From Mycobacterium gastri (GTDB taxonomy: Bacteria > Actinomycetota > Actinomycetes > Mycobacteriales > Mycobacteriaceae), in NCBI RefSeq assembly GCF_002102175.1, contig NZ_LQOX01000128.1, forward strand, positions 1 to 64,000: DNA of 64,000 bases, given 5' to 3'. The position numbers were made by a program, and so were the translations under genes. Shown here one piece after another: positions 34,542-43,889 of the stretch. The notes below the pieces were generated by a model that was not told the DNA's origin, did not search any database, and saw nothing but the letters and a program-made list of their open reading frames with translations. How positions within the stretch are numbered: the first letter of the stretch is position 1; every line of letters starts with the position of its first letter.

Positions 34542-36185
34542 GTGGCGGCCAACACGGCTGCAGACCACAGCGCCCTTTCTTATGAGCGCGGTCCCAACGC
34601 GCCCGCCCTGCTGGAGACCACCATCGGCGGCAATCTCGCCGCGACTGCCTCCCGGTACGGACAGCGGGACGCACTGGTCGACGTGCATGCCGGGCGGCGC
34701 TGGAGTTACGCCGAATTCGTGCGCGACGTGCGGAGATTGGCAACGGGACTGGTGCGCGCGGGCATCAGGGTGGGTGACCGAGTAGGAATTTGGGCCCCGA
34801 ATCGGTGGGAGTGGGTACTGGTTCAGTACGCGACCGCAGAGATCGGCGCCATCCTGGTGACCGTGAACCCGGCCTACCGTTCCAGCGAGTTGCGTTATGC
34901 GCTAAGGCAATCCGGGGTCTCCATGATCATCGCCGCGCCGGGCTTCAAGGATGCGGATTACCGGACGATATTGGCCGAAGTGGCACCTGATTGCCCGGAT
35001 CTGCGGGAATCGGTGTTCATGGACAGCGATCGCTGGGACGAGCTGGCCGGTGCACAGGCCGACTTGGCTGTGCTGCAGCAGATCGCGGCGACACTGACCG
35101 GCAGCGACCCCGTCAACATCCAATACACCTCTGGCACAACGGGTTATCCGAAAGGCGTCACGCTGAGCCACCGCAACATCCTCAACAACGGTTATTTCGT
35201 GGGCGAGCTACTCGACTACACCGCCGACGATCGGATCTGTGTGCCAGCGCCGTTTTATCACTGCTTCGGAATGGTGCTGGGCAATCTGGCGGCCACCAGC
35301 CATGGTGCCGCCGTGGTGATCCCGGCACCCGGGTTCGACGCCGCCGCCACCCTGCGGGCCGTCGAGGCCGAACGGTGCACCAGCCTCTATGGCGTGCCGA
35401 CCATGTTCATCGCCGAACTCGGACTGCCCGACTTCGCCGGCTACGACCTCACCAGCCTGCGAACCGGGATCATGGCCGGCTCGACATGCCCGGTCGAGGT
35501 GATGCGAACGGTAATGGAACAGATGCACATGCCCGCGATCTCGATCTGCTATGGCATGACGGAAACCTCTCCGGTGTCCACCCAGACCCGTACCGATGAT
35601 TCCCCGGAGCGGCGGGTAAGCACGGTCGGCCGGGTGGGGCCGCATTTGGAGATCCAGGTGGTGGACCCGGTAACCGGTGAGATTGTGCCCCGTGGCCTCC
35701 CCGGTGAGTTTTGCACCCGCGGTTATTCGGTGATGGCCGGTTATTGGAATGACCCCGAACGGACCGCAGAAGTGATCGACGCCGACGGCTGGATGCATAC
35801 CGGAGACCTGGCCGCCATGGACCCATGCGGGTACGTGCAGATCACCGGCCGGATCAAGGACATCGTCATCCGCGGCGGTGAGAACATTTCGCCCCGCGAG
35901 ATCGAGGAGTTCCTGCACACCCACCCCGACGTCGTCGATGCCCACGTCATCGGCGTGCCCGACGAACGCGTGGGCGAAGAGCTGATGGCGGTGGTCAAGC
36001 TGCGGGACGGCGCGCCGCAGTTGACCGTCGCGCGGCTCCACGAATTCTGTGCCGGCCGAATCGCCAGGTTCAAGATTCCGCGGTATCTGCGGATCGTCGA
36101 CGAGTTCCCCATGACCGTCACCGGCAAGATCCGCAAAGTCGAATTGCGTCAACAGGCAATCGACTACCTGCAAGGTCGGGGGTGA
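34542..36185 (+). CDS. fadD35: Fatty-acid/acyl-CoA ligase FadD35
   Basis: Cytosolic AMP-forming acyl-CoA synthetase of 547 residues, the same length as M. tuberculosis FadD35. Motifs in order: YTSGTTGYPKG near 190, YGMTETSPV near 345, TGDLAAMD near 422, GRIKDIVIRGGENISPREIE near 440 and the A10 motif PMTVTGKIRK with its catalytic lysine near 531. It probably activates a branched or short acyl group feeding the catabolic cluster. GTG 34542 lies just after AGGAACC, downstream of the divergent operators. Confidence 0.95.
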   Translation: MAANTAADHSALSYERGPNAPALLETTIGGNLAATASRYGQRDALVDVHAGRRWSYAEFVRDVRRLATGLVRAGIRVGDRVGIWAPNRWEWVLVQYATAEIGAILVTVNPAYRSSELRYALRQSGVSMIIAAPGFKDADYRTILAEVAPDCPDLRESVFMDSDRWDELAGAQADLAVLQQIAATLTGSDPVNIQYTSGTTGYPKGVTLSHRNILNNGYFVGELLDYTADDRICVPAPFYHCFGMVLGNLAATSHGAAVVIPAPGFDAAATLRAVEAERCTSLYGVPTMFIAELGLPDFAGYDLTSLRTGIMAGSTCPVEVMRTVMEQMHMPAISICYGMTETSPVSTQTRTDDSPERRVSTVGRVGPHLEIQVVDPVTGEIVPRGLPGEFCTRGYSVMAGYWNDPERTAEVIDADGWMHTGDLAAMDPCGYVQITGRIKDIVIRGGENISPREIEEFLHTHPDVVDAHVIGVPDERVGEELMAVVKLRDGAPQLTVARLHEFCAGRIARFKIPRYLRIVDEFPMTVTGKIRKVELRQQAIDYLQGRG

Positions 36186-36248
36186 GGAACCGGATGCTGG
36201 TTACCGTCCCTTTACCCGCCGCGCGGGCGATGGTATTGTCATGCCTCG

Positions 36249-36264
36249 GTTAATGAAGATTAAC
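36249..36264. promoter_or_regulatory. BkaR-type operator, box 3, upstream of scoA
   Basis: GTTAAT-GAAG-ATTAAC, a perfect palindrome in its arms, 44 nt before the scoA start. It matches the two boxes at the regulator promoter, which suggests that scoA through citE form a BkaR-controlled operon. Confidence 0.6.
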
Positions 36265-36307
36265 TGAAGAAGCCAGCCGGCCGGACAGCGAGGAGACTCT
36301 GCGGGCA

Positions 36308-37051
36308 ATGGACAAGGTGGTGGCTACCGCCGCCGAAGCGGTAGCGGACATAACCGACGGGTCCTCCCTGGCGGTCGGCGGGTTCGGGCTGTGCGGCATC
36401 CCGGATGCGTTGATCTCGGCGCTGGTGGACAGCGGTGTAACTGACCTGGAAACGGTGTCGAACAACTGCGGAATCGACGGGGTCGGGCTGGGAGTATTGT
36501 TGGAACACAAGAGGATTCGTCGGACTATCTCGTCGTATGTGGGGGAGAACAGGGAGTTCGCTCGTCAATTCCTGGCCGGCGAACTCGAGGTGGAACTCAC
36601 CCCGCAGGGCACGCTCGCCGAGCGGCTGCGTGCCGGCGGAATGGGGATCCCGGCCTTCTACACGCCGGCCGGCGTGGGCACCCAGATCGCCGACGGCGGG
36701 CTGCCGTGGCGCTACGACGCGTCGGGGGCGGTTGCGGCGGTCTCTCCTCCCAAGGAGACTCGTGAGTTCGACGGCGTCACATACGTTTTGGAGCGGGGAA
36801 TCCGCACCGACTTCGCACTGGTGCATGCCTGGAAAGGGGACCGGCACGGCAACCTGGTGTACCGCTACGCCGCCGCCAACTTCAACCCCGAGTGCGCGCC
36901 CGCGGGGAGGATCACGATTGCCGAGGTGGAACACCTCGTCGAACCGGGTGAGATCGACCCGGCGATGGTGCACACCCCTGGTGTGTTCGTGCAGCGGGTG
37001 GTACACGTGCCCAATCCCGCCAAGCGGATCGAGAAGGAGACGGTGCGCTAG
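36308..37051 (+). CDS. scoA: Succinyl-CoA:3-ketoacid CoA-transferase, subunit A
   Basis: The 247-residue alpha subunit of the heteromeric CoA transferase that moves CoA between succinate and acetoacetate, completing ketone-body/leucine breakdown. The family signature is VGGFGLCGIPD near 21-31. SNNCGIDGVGLG and the C-terminal TIAEVEHLVEPGEIDP are also typical. ATG 36308 follows GGAGA. The B subunit starts 101 nt downstream after a tandem hairpin repeat, an unusually wide gap for subunits of one enzyme. Confidence 0.95.
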   Translation: MDKVVATAAEAVADITDGSSLAVGGFGLCGIPDALISALVDSGVTDLETVSNNCGIDGVGLGVLLEHKRIRRTISSYVGENREFARQFLAGELEVELTPQGTLAERLRAGGMGIPAFYTPAGVGTQIADGGLPWRYDASGAVAAVSPPKETREFDGVTYVLERGIRTDFALVHAWKGDRHGNLVYRYAAANFNPECAPAGRITIAEVEHLVEPGEIDPAMVHTPGVFVQRVVHVPNPAKRIEKETVR

Positions 37052-37068
37052 ATGACTTCGCCGACGAC

Positions 37069-37146
37069 GATGCAGTGGGGGCACCGCCCGCTTGCGGGGG
37101 ACGCAGCGATGCAGTGCGGACACTTCCCGCTTGCGGGGGAGAGTGA
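37069..37146 (+). repeat. Two 39-bp tandem repeats with CUUG-loop hairpins between scoA and scoB
   Basis: Copies start at 37069 and 37108, each opening with GATGCAGTG. Each carries CCCGCTTGCGGG (37087-37098 and 37126-37137), which in RNA forms CCCG/CGGG capped by a CUUG tetraloop. Being intercistronic in a two-subunit enzyme, they could set RNA stability or subunit ratio; the family of such GC hairpins is common between mycobacterial genes. Confidence 0.75.
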
Positions 37147-37152
37147 CGCCAA

Positions 37153-37800
37153 ATGACCTGGAGCAGAGACGGGATGGCCGCACGGGTCGCCGCCGAATTC
37201 CGGGACGGCCAGTACGTCAACCTCGGCATCGGAATGCCTACCTTGATTCCCAACCACATTCCCCAGGGCGTGACCGTTGTCCTGCACTCCGAGAACGGGA
37301 TCCTGGGCGTCGGGCCATATCCCAAGCCCGAGGACCTCGATGCCGACCTGATCAACGCCGGCAAGGAGACGGTGACCACGCTGCCGGGCGCGGCGTTCTT
37401 CGGCTCGTCGACATCGTTCGGCATCATCCGCGGCGGCCATCTCGACGTCGCGGTGCTTGGCGCCATGCAGGTTTCGGTCACCGGCGACCTAGCCAACTGG
37501 ATGATCCCGGGCAAGATGGTCAAGGGCATGGGCGGCGCGATGGACCTGGTGCACGGCGCCCGCAAGGTGATCGTGATGATGGAGCATGCGGCCAAAGACG
37601 GCAGTCCCAAGATCGTCGAGCAGTGTACGTTGCCGTTGACCGGTGTGGGCTGCGTGGACCGCATCGTCACGGAGTTCGCGGTCATCGATGTCTGCGACGA
37701 CGGCCTGCATTTGATCGAGACCGCGCCCGACGTGACGGTCGACGAGGTCGTAGCGAGAACCGAACCACGGCTCATATTGCGGGATCTGGTGACCCCGTGA
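37153..37800 (+). CDS. scoB: Succinyl-CoA:3-ketoacid CoA-transferase, subunit B
   Basis: The 215-residue beta subunit, carrying the catalytic glutamate E47 in HSENGILGVG, the residue that forms the enzyme-CoA thioester. LGIGMPTLIPN near 24-34 is the other signature. ATG 37153 lies just after the tandem hairpins. The stop overlaps the accD1 start by 4 nt (GTGA), linking it to the carboxylase genes by translational coupling. Confidence 0.95.
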   Translation: MTWSRDGMAARVAAEFRDGQYVNLGIGMPTLIPNHIPQGVTVVLHSENGILGVGPYPKPEDLDADLINAGKETVTTLPGAAFFGSSTSFGIIRGGHLDVAVLGAMQVSVTGDLANWMIPGKMVKGMGGAMDLVHGARKVIVMMEHAAKDGSPKIVEQCTLPLTGVGCVDRIVTEFAVIDVCDDGLHLIETAPDVTVDEVVARTEPRLILRDLVTP

Positions 37801-39377
37801 CCGCACTCGCCGCGCCATCCTTCGCCGACGAGCACCGCCGGCTGGTGGCCGAATTGAACACCAGGCTCGCCGCAGCTGCATTGGGCGGCAACGAACGCGC
37901 CCGAGAGCGTCACGTCAGCCGTGGCAAGCTGCTGCCCCGGGAACGGGTGGATCGGTTGCTCGATCCGGGCAGCCCGTTCCTGGAGTTGGCTCCCTTGGCC
38001 GCCAACGGGATGTACGACGACGAGTCGCCGGGCGCGGGGATCATCACCGGAATCGGCCGGGTATCCGGGCGCGAGTGCGTGATCGTCGCCAACGACGCGA
38101 CGGTCAAGGGCGGCACCTACTATCCGATCACGGTCAAGAAGCACCTGCGCGCCCAGGAGATCGCGCTGCAGAATCGACTGCCGTGCATTTACCTGGTTGA
38201 CTCCGGCGGCGCTTTCCTGCCACGCCAGGACGAGGTGTTTCCCGACCGCGAGCATTTCGGGCGGATCTTCTACAACCAGGCGACCATGAGCGCCAAGGGA
38301 ATTCCGCAAGTGGCGGCAGTGCTGGGCTCCTGCACGGCCGGTGGCGCCTATGTGCCGGCGATGAGCGACGAGGCCGTCATCGTCCGTGACCAGGGCACCA
38401 TCTTTCTGGGCGGTCCGCCACTGGTCAAAGCCGCCACCGGCGAGATCGTCACGGCCGAGGAGCTCGGCGGCGGCGCCTTGCACTCGCGAATATCGGGTGT
38501 CACCGACCATCTCGCCGACGACGACGAGCATGCGTTGCGGATGGTGCGCTCCATCGCGGCCACCTTCGCGCCGCGTGATCCGGCTCAGTGGGATGTGGCG
38601 CGTGCGGTGGACCCCAAATATCCGCAGGCCGAACTCTACGACGTGGTACCCCCCGACCCGAGGGTGCCCTACGACGTGCACGAGGTCCTCCTGCGACTGG
38701 TCGACGGTGGCGAATTCACCGAGTTCAAGGCGCTTTACGGCAAGACGCTGGTCACCGCCTTCGCCCGCATCCACGGACACCCAGTCGGCATCGTCGCCAA
38801 CAACGGCGTCTTGTTCAGCGAATCCGCGCTCAAAGGAGCACATTTCATCGAGTTGTGCGACAAGCGCAAGATCCCGCTGCTGTTCCTGCAGAACATCGCC
38901 GGGTTCATGGTCGGCCGTGACTACGAGGCCGGTGGCATTGCCAAGCACGGCGCCAAAATGGTCACCGCCGTGGCCTGTGCCCGGGTGCCGAAGCTGACCG
39001 TGGTGATCGGCGGATCCTATGGCGCCGGCAACTATTCGATGTGCGGGCGGGCGTACTCGCCGCGCTTCTTGTGGATGTGGCCGAACGCGCGGATCTCGGT
39101 GATGGGCGGCGAGCAGGCGGCCTCGGTGCTGGCTACCGTGCGCGGCGAGCAGCTGTCCGCGGCGGGCACTGCCTGGTCTACTGACGATGAAGAGGCGTTC
39201 AAGGCGCCGATCCGTGAGCAGTACGAGCGCCAAGGCAACCCCTACTATTCGACCGCCCGCCTGTGGGACGACGGCATCATCGACCCGGCTGACACCAGAA
39301 CGGTTGTTGGGCTTGCCCTTTCGGTGTGTGCCCACGCACCGCTGGAACCGGTCTCCTACGGCGTCTTCCGGATGTGA
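37797..39377 (+). CDS. accD1: Acyl-CoA carboxylase carboxyltransferase subunit AccD1
   Basis: The beta subunit of the biotin-dependent acyl-CoA carboxylase, which with AccA1 acts as a 3-methylcrotonyl-CoA carboxylase in leucine breakdown. About 526 residues (529 in M. tuberculosis). Both crotonase-fold halves are present: GLYVDSGGAFLPRQ-like IYLVDSGGAFLPRQ near 130, SCTAGGAYVPAMSDE near 180, then the second-half FLQNIAGFMVGRDYE and GSYGAGNYSMCGRAYSPRF. GTG 37797 overlaps scoB; the very long open frame upstream of it has no family sequence. The stop is 3 nt before accA1. Confidence 0.95.
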   Translation: MTALAAPSFADEHRRLVAELNTRLAAAALGGNERARERHVSRGKLLPRERVDRLLDPGSPFLELAPLAANGMYDDESPGAGIITGIGRVSGRECVIVANDATVKGGTYYPITVKKHLRAQEIALQNRLPCIYLVDSGGAFLPRQDEVFPDREHFGRIFYNQATMSAKGIPQVAAVLGSCTAGGAYVPAMSDEAVIVRDQGTIFLGGPPLVKAATGEIVTAEELGGGALHSRISGVTDHLADDDEHALRMVRSIAATFAPRDPAQWDVARAVDPKYPQAELYDVVPPDPRVPYDVHEVLLRLVDGGEFTEFKALYGKTLVTAFARIHGHPVGIVANNGVLFSESALKGAHFIELCDKRKIPLLFLQNIAGFMVGRDYEAGGIAKHGAKMVTAVACARVPKLTVVIGGSYGAGNYSMCGRAYSPRFLWMWPNARISVMGGEQAASVLATVRGEQLSAAGTAWSTDDEEAFKAPIREQYERQGNPYYSTARLWDDGIIDPADTRTVVGLALSVCAHAPLEPVSYGVFRM

Positions 39378-39380
39378 GTG

Positions 39381-41354
39381 ATGTTTGACACCGTGTTAGT
39401 GGCCAACCGCGGCGAGATTGCGGTGCGGGTGATCCGGACCCTGCGCCGGCTGGGCATCCGCTCGGTGGCCGTCTACAGCGACCCCGACGCCGGAGCGCGG
39501 CATGTGCTGGAAGCCGACCAGGCGGTACTGCTGGGGCCCGCCGCGGCGCGCGAGAGCTACCTGGACATCGACAAGGTGCTCGATGCCGCCGCGCGCACTG
39601 GATCGCAGGCGATCCACCCCGGTTACGGGTTCCTTGCCGAGAACGCCGATTTCGCGGCGGCCTGTGAGCGCGCCGGGGTCGTCTTCCTCGGGCCGCCGGC
39701 ACGGGCGATCGAGGTGATGGGCGACAAGATCACCGCAAAGAACGCGGTCGCCGCCTTCGACGTGCCCGTGGTACCCGGCGTTGCGAAGCCGGGGCTGAGC
39801 GACGACGATCTGGTTGCGGCGGCCGACGAGGTCGGCTATCCGGTGCTGATCAAGCCGTCCGCGGGTGGCGGCGGCAAGGGCATGCGTCTGGTGGAAGACC
39901 CGGCCCGGTTGCGCGAAGCGTTGGTTAGCGCCCGACGGGAGGCAGCGTCGTCGTTCGGTGACGACACACTGTTCTTGGAGCGATTCGTATTGCGGCCCAG
40001 GCATATCGAGGTGCAGGTGCTCGCCGACACCCACGGCAACGTGGTGCATCTGGGCGAACGGGAATGCAGCCTGCAGCGGCGCCACCAGAAGGTCATCGAG
40101 GAAGCGCCGTCGCCGCTGCTCGACATTCAGACGCGGGCGCGAATCGGCACTGCCGCCTGTAACACCGCCCTTAGCGTCGACTACGTCGGGGCGGGAACGG
40201 TGGAATTCATCGTCTCCGCCGAGCGTCCCGACGAGTTCTACTTCATGGAGATGAACACCAGGCTGCAAGTGGAACACCCGGTCACCGAGGCGGTCACCGG
40301 GCTGGATCTGGTCGAGTGGCAACTCCGGGTGGCTGCGGGCGAGAAGCTGGGGTTCGCCCAGGACGACATCGAACTCAGCGGACACGCGATCGAGGCCCGG
40401 GTGTACGCCGAGGATCCCGCGCGGGGGTTCTTACCTACCGGAGGACGGGTGCTGCAGGTGTCCGAACCGTCCGGCCCCGGTGTGCGCGTGGACTCGTCGC
40501 TGTTGGCGGGCACGGTGGTCGGCAGCGACTACGACCCGATGCTGAGCAAGGTGATCGCGCACGGGGCCGACCGCGAGCAGGCGTTGAAACGGCTCGATCG
40601 CGCGCTGGCGCAGACCGCCATCCTGGGTGTGCAGACCAACGTGGAGTTCCTGCGGTTTCTGCTCGCCGACGAACGGGTGCGGGCCGGTGATCTGGACACC
40701 GCCCTGCTGGACGAGCGGCTGGCGTGGTTCGTACCGCTGCCGGCGCCCGATGACGTGTTCGCCGCGGGTGGCCTCTATCGTCAATGGGCTTTGGCCCGTC
40801 GCGCTGCGAGCAATCTATGGGCACAGCCGACCGGATGGCGGGTCGGATGGGGCGTGGAGCCGGTCCGCACCGAGGTGCGCACCCCGCTGCGCACCGAGAC
40901 GGTATCGGTGTGGGGGCTGCCCGACGGAGCGGGCGTGCAGGTCGGCGATGACAAGGTCCGTCCGGCGAGCGTTCAGCTCACGGATGCGCGAATGACCGTG
41001 ACGTTGGACGGACTGCGCCGCGAGTATCACTGGGCCGAGGCCGACCGCCACCTCTGGATCGCCGACGAGCGCGGGACCTGGCACCTGCGCGAGGCCGAGG
41101 AACACAAGATTCATCGCGCGGTGGGCGAGCGGCAAGCCGAAGTCGTCAGCCCCATGCCCGGCAACGTCATCGCGGTGCGATCCGCTTCCGGCTCAGAGGT
41201 TGCCGAAGGCGACGTGGTGGTGGTGGTCGAGGCGATGAAGATGGAACATGGCCTTACCGCACCGGTTTCGGGGCAGCTGGAGGTGCTCGTGTCCGTCGGG
41301 GAACAGGTGAAGGTCGACCAGGTGTTGGCCCGGATCAAGGATCAAGGATCATGA
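39381..41354 (+). CDS. accA1: Acyl-CoA carboxylase biotin carboxylase/BCCP subunit AccA1
   Basis: The alpha subunit, about 657 residues. The N-terminal biotin carboxylase (about 1-445) shows VLVANRGEIAVRV, the ATP-binding PSAGGGGKGMR and the catalytic EMNTRLQVEHPVTE. The C-terminal carrier domain has the biotinyl lysine K620 in VEAMKMEH. ATG 39381 is preferred over the adjacent GTG 39378 because M. tuberculosis AccA1 begins at the same MFDTVLVANRG. The stop overlaps fadE19 by 4 nt (ATGA). Confidence 0.96.
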   Translation: MFDTVLVANRGEIAVRVIRTLRRLGIRSVAVYSDPDAGARHVLEADQAVLLGPAAARESYLDIDKVLDAAARTGSQAIHPGYGFLAENADFAAACERAGVVFLGPPARAIEVMGDKITAKNAVAAFDVPVVPGVAKPGLSDDDLVAAADEVGYPVLIKPSAGGGGKGMRLVEDPARLREALVSARREAASSFGDDTLFLERFVLRPRHIEVQVLADTHGNVVHLGERECSLQRRHQKVIEEAPSPLLDIQTRARIGTAACNTALSVDYVGAGTVEFIVSAERPDEFYFMEMNTRLQVEHPVTEAVTGLDLVEWQLRVAAGEKLGFAQDDIELSGHAIEARVYAEDPARGFLPTGGRVLQVSEPSGPGVRVDSSLLAGTVVGSDYDPMLSKVIAHGADREQALKRLDRALAQTAILGVQTNVEFLRFLLADERVRAGDLDTALLDERLAWFVPLPAPDDVFAAGGLYRQWALARRAASNLWAQPTGWRVGWGVEPVRTEVRTPLRTETVSVWGLPDGAGVQVGDDKVRPASVQLTDARMTVTLDGLRREYHWAEADRHLWIADERGTWHLREAEEHKIHRAVGERQAEVVSPMPGNVIAVRSASGSEVAEGDVVVVVEAMKMEHGLTAPVSGQLEVLVSVGEQVKVDQVLARIKDQGS

Positions 41355-42517
41355 CGACAATGATTACCGCGGGAACGCTGCCCAAGGAATATCAAGACCT
41401 TCGCGACACGGTGGCAGACTTCGCGCGCACTGTGGTCGCACCGGTATCGGCCAAACACGATGAGGAGCATAGCTTCCCGTACGAAGTCGTCGCGAAGATG
41501 GGCGAGATGGGACTGTTCGGCCTGCCGTTCCCCGAGGACTACGGCGGCATGGGCGGCGACTATTTCGCGTTGGCGCTGGCGCTGGAAGAACTCGGCAAGG
41601 TCGACCAGTCGGTGGCCATCACTCTGGAGGCCGCGGTGGGCCTGGGCGCGATGCCGATCTACCGGTTCGGCACCGAAGAGCAGAAGCGCAAGTGGTTACC
41701 GGATCTGACCGCCGGCCGTGCGCTGGCCGGTTTCGGACTGACCGAGCCCGGTGCGGGTTCGGACGCCGGCAGCACCCGCACTACCGCTCGCCTCGAGGGG
41801 GACGAGTGGGTCATCAACGGCAGCAAGCAGTTCATCACCAACTCGGGCACCGACATTACCTCGCTGGTCACCGTCACGGCGGTCACCGGAAGCGTGGCGG
41901 ACGGCAAGAAGGAGATCTCGACGATCATCGTGCCCAGCGGCACACCGGGATTCACCGTCGAGCCGGTCTACAACAAGGTCGGCTGGAATGCGTCGGACAC
42001 CCACCCGCTGACGTTCACCGATGCCCGCGTGCCGGCCGAAAACCTGCTGGGCGCCCAGGGAACGGGTTATGCCAACTTCTTGTCCATTCTCGACGAGGGC
42101 CGTATCGCAATTGCCGCGCTGGCGACCGGGGCGGCGCAGGGCTGCGTCGACGAGAGCGTCAAGTACGCCAAGGAGCGTCAGTCGTTCGGCCAGCCGATCG
42201 GTTCCTATCAGGCGATCAGCTTCAAGATTGCCCGGATGGAAGCACGGGCCCACGTCGCCCGCACGGCGTACTACGAGGCCGCCGCAAAGATGTTGGCCGG
42301 CAAGCCTTTCAAGAAGGAGGCGGCGATCGCCAAAATGGTCTCCTCGGAAGCGGCAATGGACAATGCGCGCGACGCCACCCAGATCCATGGCGGCTACGGC
42401 TTCATGAACGAGTACCCGGTGGCGCGTCACTACCGCGACAGCAAAGTCCTCGAAATCGGTGAGGGCACCACCGAGGTGCAGCTGATGCTGATCGCACGAT
42501 CACTGGGGCTGTCGTGA
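41351..42517 (+). CDS. fadE19: Acyl-CoA dehydrogenase FadE19
   Basis: A 388-residue FAD enzyme that desaturates a short or branched acyl-CoA, probably isovaleryl-CoA or 2-methyl-branched acyl-CoA in this context. Typical signatures are GFGLTEPGAGSD near 130 and QIHGGYGFMNEYPVARHYRD near 340. The catalytic base is E371 in EIGEGTTEVQ. Isovaleryl-CoA dehydrogenases often place the base elsewhere, so a broader short-chain specificity is possible. It is coupled to accA1 by a 4-nt overlap and to the next gene by another. Confidence 0.93.
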   Translation: MTTMITAGTLPKEYQDLRDTVADFARTVVAPVSAKHDEEHSFPYEVVAKMGEMGLFGLPFPEDYGGMGGDYFALALALEELGKVDQSVAITLEAAVGLGAMPIYRFGTEEQKRKWLPDLTAGRALAGFGLTEPGAGSDAGSTRTTARLEGDEWVINGSKQFITNSGTDITSLVTVTAVTGSVADGKKEISTIIVPSGTPGFTVEPVYNKVGWNASDTHPLTFTDARVPAENLLGAQGTGYANFLSILDEGRIAIAALATGAAQGCVDESVKYAKERQSFGQPIGSYQAISFKIARMEARAHVARTAYYEAAAKMLAGKPFKKEAAIAKMVSSEAAMDNARDATQIHGGYGFMNEYPVARHYRDSKVLEIGEGTTEVQLMLIARSLGLS

Positions 42518-43071
42518 CCGGACCGGCCGGCGAGCGTGAACCTGGCGACGCCGCATCGGCGAGTCGCGTCGCAGAATCCACAGTCGGCGCAAGGATCGTT
42601 CAAAGAGGCTTGTGGTTCGAAGAATTCGAGATCGGCACCACCTACCTGCACCGGCCCGGACGCACCGTCACCGAGGCCGACAACGTCGTGTTCACCACGC
42701 TGACGATGAACACCCAGTCGCTGCATCTCGACGCCGCCTGGGCGGCGAAGCAGCCGGGATTTCGCGGTGAGCGGCTGGTGAACTCGATGTTCACCCTCTC
42801 CGCACTGGTCGGGCTGTCGGTGTCGCAATTGACGCTGGGCACCATCGTGGCCAACCTCGGCTTCTCGGAGGTGTCGTTTCCCAAGCCGGTCTTCCACGGT
42901 GACACCCTCTACGCCGAGACGGTGTGCACCGGCAAGCGAGAGTCCAAAAGCCGTCCCGGCGAAGGCATTGTCACCCTGGAGCACACCGCCCGTAACCAGC
43001 ACGGCGAGATAGTCGCGCGCGCGGTGCGCACCACGCTGGTCCAAAAACGGCCGGTCGAGGAGGCGCAATGA
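42514..43071 (+). CDS. MaoC-family hydratase (Rv2499c type)
   Basis: A 185-residue single hot-dog enoyl-CoA hydratase. LWFEEFEIGTTYLHRPGRTVTEADNVVFTTLTMNTQSLHLD has the MaoC pattern, with the N..H-D hydratase residues around the last segment. VSFPKPVFHGDTLYAETVC is the second hallmark. In the leucine pathway it would hydrate 3-methylglutaconyl-CoA or a similar enoyl-CoA. GTG 42514 overlaps fadE19 and the stop overlaps citE, both by 4 nt. Confidence 0.9.
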   Translation: MTGPAGEREPGDAASASRVAESTVGARIVQRGLWFEEFEIGTTYLHRPGRTVTEADNVVFTTLTMNTQSLHLDAAWAAKQPGFRGERLVNSMFTLSALVGLSVSQLTLGTIVANLGFSEVSFPKPVFHGDTLYAETVCTGKRESKSRPGEGIVTLEHTARNQHGEIVARAVRTTLVQKRPVEEAQ

Positions 43072-43889
43072 ACCTGCGCGCCTCCGGCCCGGGGTGGCTG
43101 TTCTGCCCGGCCGACCGCCCGGAGCGCTTCACCAAGGCCGCCGCTGCCGCCGACGTGGTGATCCTCGATCTCGAAGACGGTGTGGCCCAAGCGGAGAAGA
43201 GCGCTGCGCGTCAAGCGCTGCGCGACAACCCGCTGGACCCCGAACGCACCGTGGTGCGCATCAACGCGGCCGGTACCGATGAGCAGGCCCGTGACTTAGA
43301 GGCGTTGGCCGCCACCGCGTACCCGACGGTGATGCTGCCCAAGGCCGAGTCGGCCGCACAGGTGGCCGCACTCGCACCGCGCGACGTCATCGCGCTGGTG
43401 GAGACGGCGCGCGGTGCGGTATTTGCCGCCGACATCGCCGCCGCCGACGGCACCGTGGGAATGATGTGGGGGGCCGAGGACCTGATCGCCAGCCTGGGCG
43501 GTAGTTCCAGCCGGCGCGCGGACGGCGCCTACCGGGACGTGGCGCGCCACGTGCGCTCGACGATCCTGCTCGCGGCGTCGGCGTTCGGCCGCCTGGCCCT
43601 GGATGCCGTGCATCTGGATATCCGCGACGTCGAGGGCTTGCAGCAGGAGGCGATCGACGCCGCCACCGTGGGTTTCGACGCGACCGTGTGCATTCACCCA
43701 AGCCAGGTCCCGGTGGTGCGCAAGGCGTATCGACCCGGCGACGAGAAGCTGGCCTGGGCCCGGCGAGTGCTGGCCGCTTCGCGAAACGAGCGTGGGGTGT
43801 TCGCGTTCGAGGGGCAGATGGTCGACTCGCCGGTGCTGCGGCACGCGGAAATGCTGTTGCGGCGGGCGGGGGAATCCGCGCTCGGGTGA
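43068..43889 (+). CDS. citE: CitE-like beta-hydroxyacyl-CoA lyase
   Basis: A 273-residue member of the HpcH/HpaI and CitE TIM-barrel family that cleaves beta-hydroxyacyl-CoAs with Mg2+. Motifs are VVILDLEDGVAQAEK (metal Glu/Asp), VMLPKAES, ALVETARG and MMWGAEDLIASLGG. The orthologue Rv2498c has been reported to act on (R)-HMG-CoA and (S)-citramalyl-CoA, linking leucine catabolism and itaconate dissimilation. Stand-alone citrate lyase subunits (CitD/CitF) are absent, which fits that role. ATG 43068 overlaps the hydratase stop. Confidence 0.93.
   Translation: MNLRASGPGWLFCPADRPERFTKAAAAADVVILDLEDGVAQAEKSAARQALRDNPLDPERTVVRINAAGTDEQARDLEALAATAYPTVMLPKAESAAQVAALAPRDVIALVETARGAVFAADIAAADGTVGMMWGAEDLIASLGGSSSRRADGAYRDVARHVRSTILLAASAFGRLALDAVHLDIRDVEGLQQEAIDAATVGFDATVCIHPSQVPVVRKAYRPGDEKLAWARRVLAASRNERGVFAFEGQMVDSPVLRHAEMLLRRAGESALG

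Noticed and set aside
37092..37796. Extension of accD1 upstream to 37092, giving 761 codons.
   Set aside because: The extra part overlaps scoB in another frame and has no carboxylase sequence; GTG 37797 is coupled to scoB.
36912..39335. An 807-codon minus-strand frame across scoB and accD1.
   Set aside because: Shadow frame; both plus-strand genes have full motifs and coupled starts.
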